NCBI GenBank assembly: GCA_013205335.1
Contig: JABMNB010000501.1
Coordinates: 1-13,114, forward strand
Length of the DNA: 13,114 nucleotides
Source: Rhodospirillales bacterium
GTDB taxonomy: Bacteria > Pseudomonadota > Alphaproteobacteria > Reyranellales > Reyranellaceae
Direction of reading: 5' to 3'
Shown here: piece after piece, positions 12,494 to 13,114 of the stretch
Numbering within the stretch: the stretch's first letter is position 1
How the letters are laid out: each line of letters begins with the position of its first letter
Notes under the pieces: generated by a model
The model's database searches: none
What the model saw: only the letters and a program-made list of their open reading frames with translations
What the model was told of the DNA's origin: nothing
Program-made: the position numbers and the translations under genes

Positions 12494-13114
12494 ATGAACC
12501 AGGAAAAATATACCGAACGCATGCGGGGCTTCCTCCAGAGCGCACAGATGATGGCGCTCCGCGAAGGCCACCAGCGGCTTATTCCCGACCATGTTCTGAA
12601 GGTCCTGCTCGACGATCCGGAAGGCCTTGCGGCCAACCTGATCGGCTCGGCAGGCGGCGATTCACGCGCGGTCTACCGCGCCGTGGAAGCCAACCTTGCC
12701 AAGCAACCCAAGGTCGAGGGCCAGGGCTCCGGCCAGATCTACATGGCGCCGGAGACCGCGCGCCTGTTCGACCAGGCAGAAACGATCGCCGAGAAGGCGG
12801 GCGATTCGTTCGTCACCGTCGAGCGCATGCTGATCGCGCTGGTGCTCGCCAAGGGCACCGAGGCGGCCGACGCGCTGGCCAAGGGTGGCGTGAAGCCCCA
12901 GGCCCTCGAGAAGGCCGTGCAGGAGCTGCGCAAGGGCCGGACCGCCGACTCGGCGTCGGCCGAGAACAGCTACGACGCGCTGAAGAAGTACGCGCGCGAT
13001 CTCACGCAGGCGGCCCGGGACGGCAAGCTCGACCCGGTGATCGGTCGCGACGAGGAAATCCGCCGCACCATCCAGGTTCTGAGCCGCCGCACCAAGAACA
13101 ACCCGGTGCTGATC
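12494..13114 (+). CDS. clpB: ClpB, ATP-dependent disaggregase (N-terminal part, runs off window)
   Basis: ClpB works with DnaK to pull apart aggregated proteins after heat stress. The first 207 residues are visible with no stop to the window end; the full family length is about 860. The Clp N-domain repeats occupy about 1-145 (MNQEKYTERMRGFLQSAQMMALREGHQRLIPDHVL is the first helix pair; FVTVERMLIAL marks the second). A linker follows, then the entry to the first AAA+ domain: ALKKYARDLTQAARDGKLDPVIGRDEEIRRTIQVLSRRTKNNPVLI. The Walker A loop would come next, just beyond the window. GKLDPVIGRDEEIRR with the long N-domain separates it from ClpA and ClpC only by context, but the YARDLTQ block and heat-shock promoter favour ClpB. 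ATG 12494 has AAAGG 7 nt upstream. Confidence 0.93.
   Translation, partial: MNQEKYTERMRGFLQSAQMMALREGHQRLIPDHVLKVLLDDPEGLAANLIGSAGGDSRAVYRAVEANLAKQPKVEGQGSGQIYMAPETARLFDQAETIAEKAGDSFVTVERMLIALVLAKGTEAADALAKGGVKPQALEKAVQELRKGRTADSASAENSYDALKKYARDLTQAARDGKLDPVIGRDEEIRRTIQVLSRRTKNNPVLI

Noticed and set aside
1..13114. Defence, toxin-antitoxin, prophage or transposon module
   Set aside because: All genes are recognisable housekeeping or alphaproteobacterial core families. There is no transposase, integrase, nuclease, terminal repeat pair or shift in composition to support an accessory island.

Overview
The window reads as a stretch of core chromosome from a high-GC alphaproteobacterium. The clues are the DUF1178 and DUF4167 families (both typical of Alphaproteobacteria), ubiquinone synthesis by UbiG, a GAF-containing PtsP, and the gene order lysC-ptsP-(rodZ-like)-ispG-hisS-prfA-prmC-DUF4167-clpB. 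From memory of related genomes, this order resembles Rhodospirillales or Reyranella-like lineages more than Rhizobiales, where ptsP often sits directly beside prfA. The genus is inference only.

Layout. Positions 1-344 hold the 3' end of a DUF1178 gene, convergent with ubiG (471-1235, minus). A long inverted repeat lies between them (364-454). ubiG and lysC (1313-2560) diverge from a 77-bp gap. After a 248-bp gap with a plausible promoter and two hairpins comes ptsP (2809-5073). A RodZ-like membrane HTH protein (5155-6099) follows, whose C-terminal domain stops short. ispG (6205-7341), hisS (7388-8653), prfA (8655-9719) and prmC (9723-10607) are tightly packed and probably co-transcribed. A 173-bp leader that can fold into a three-way junction precedes a DUF4167 gene (10781-11683) carrying about 17 copies of a 15-bp tandem repeat. 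A bidirectional terminator separates it from a convergent DUF4337 membrane protein gene (11753-12313, minus). Divergent from that is clpB (12494 to window end), behind a clear RpoH (sigma-32) heat-shock promoter.

The genes cover amino-acid synthesis (lysC), ubiquinone (ubiG) and isoprenoid precursors (ispG), nitrogen-PTS signalling (ptsP), cell shape (rodZ-like), translation (hisS, prfA, and prmC, which methylates the RF1 made by its neighbour prfA) and protein disaggregation (clpB). I see no rRNA, tRNA, CRISPR, insertion sequence, prophage, toxin-antitoxin or defence genes. No clearly new multi-gene system is visible. The items most worth a second look are the DUF4167 leader and its repeat tract, the shortened RodZ domain, an internal ribosome-binding site in lysC, a possible leaderless ispG transcript, and the intergenic inverted repeat.
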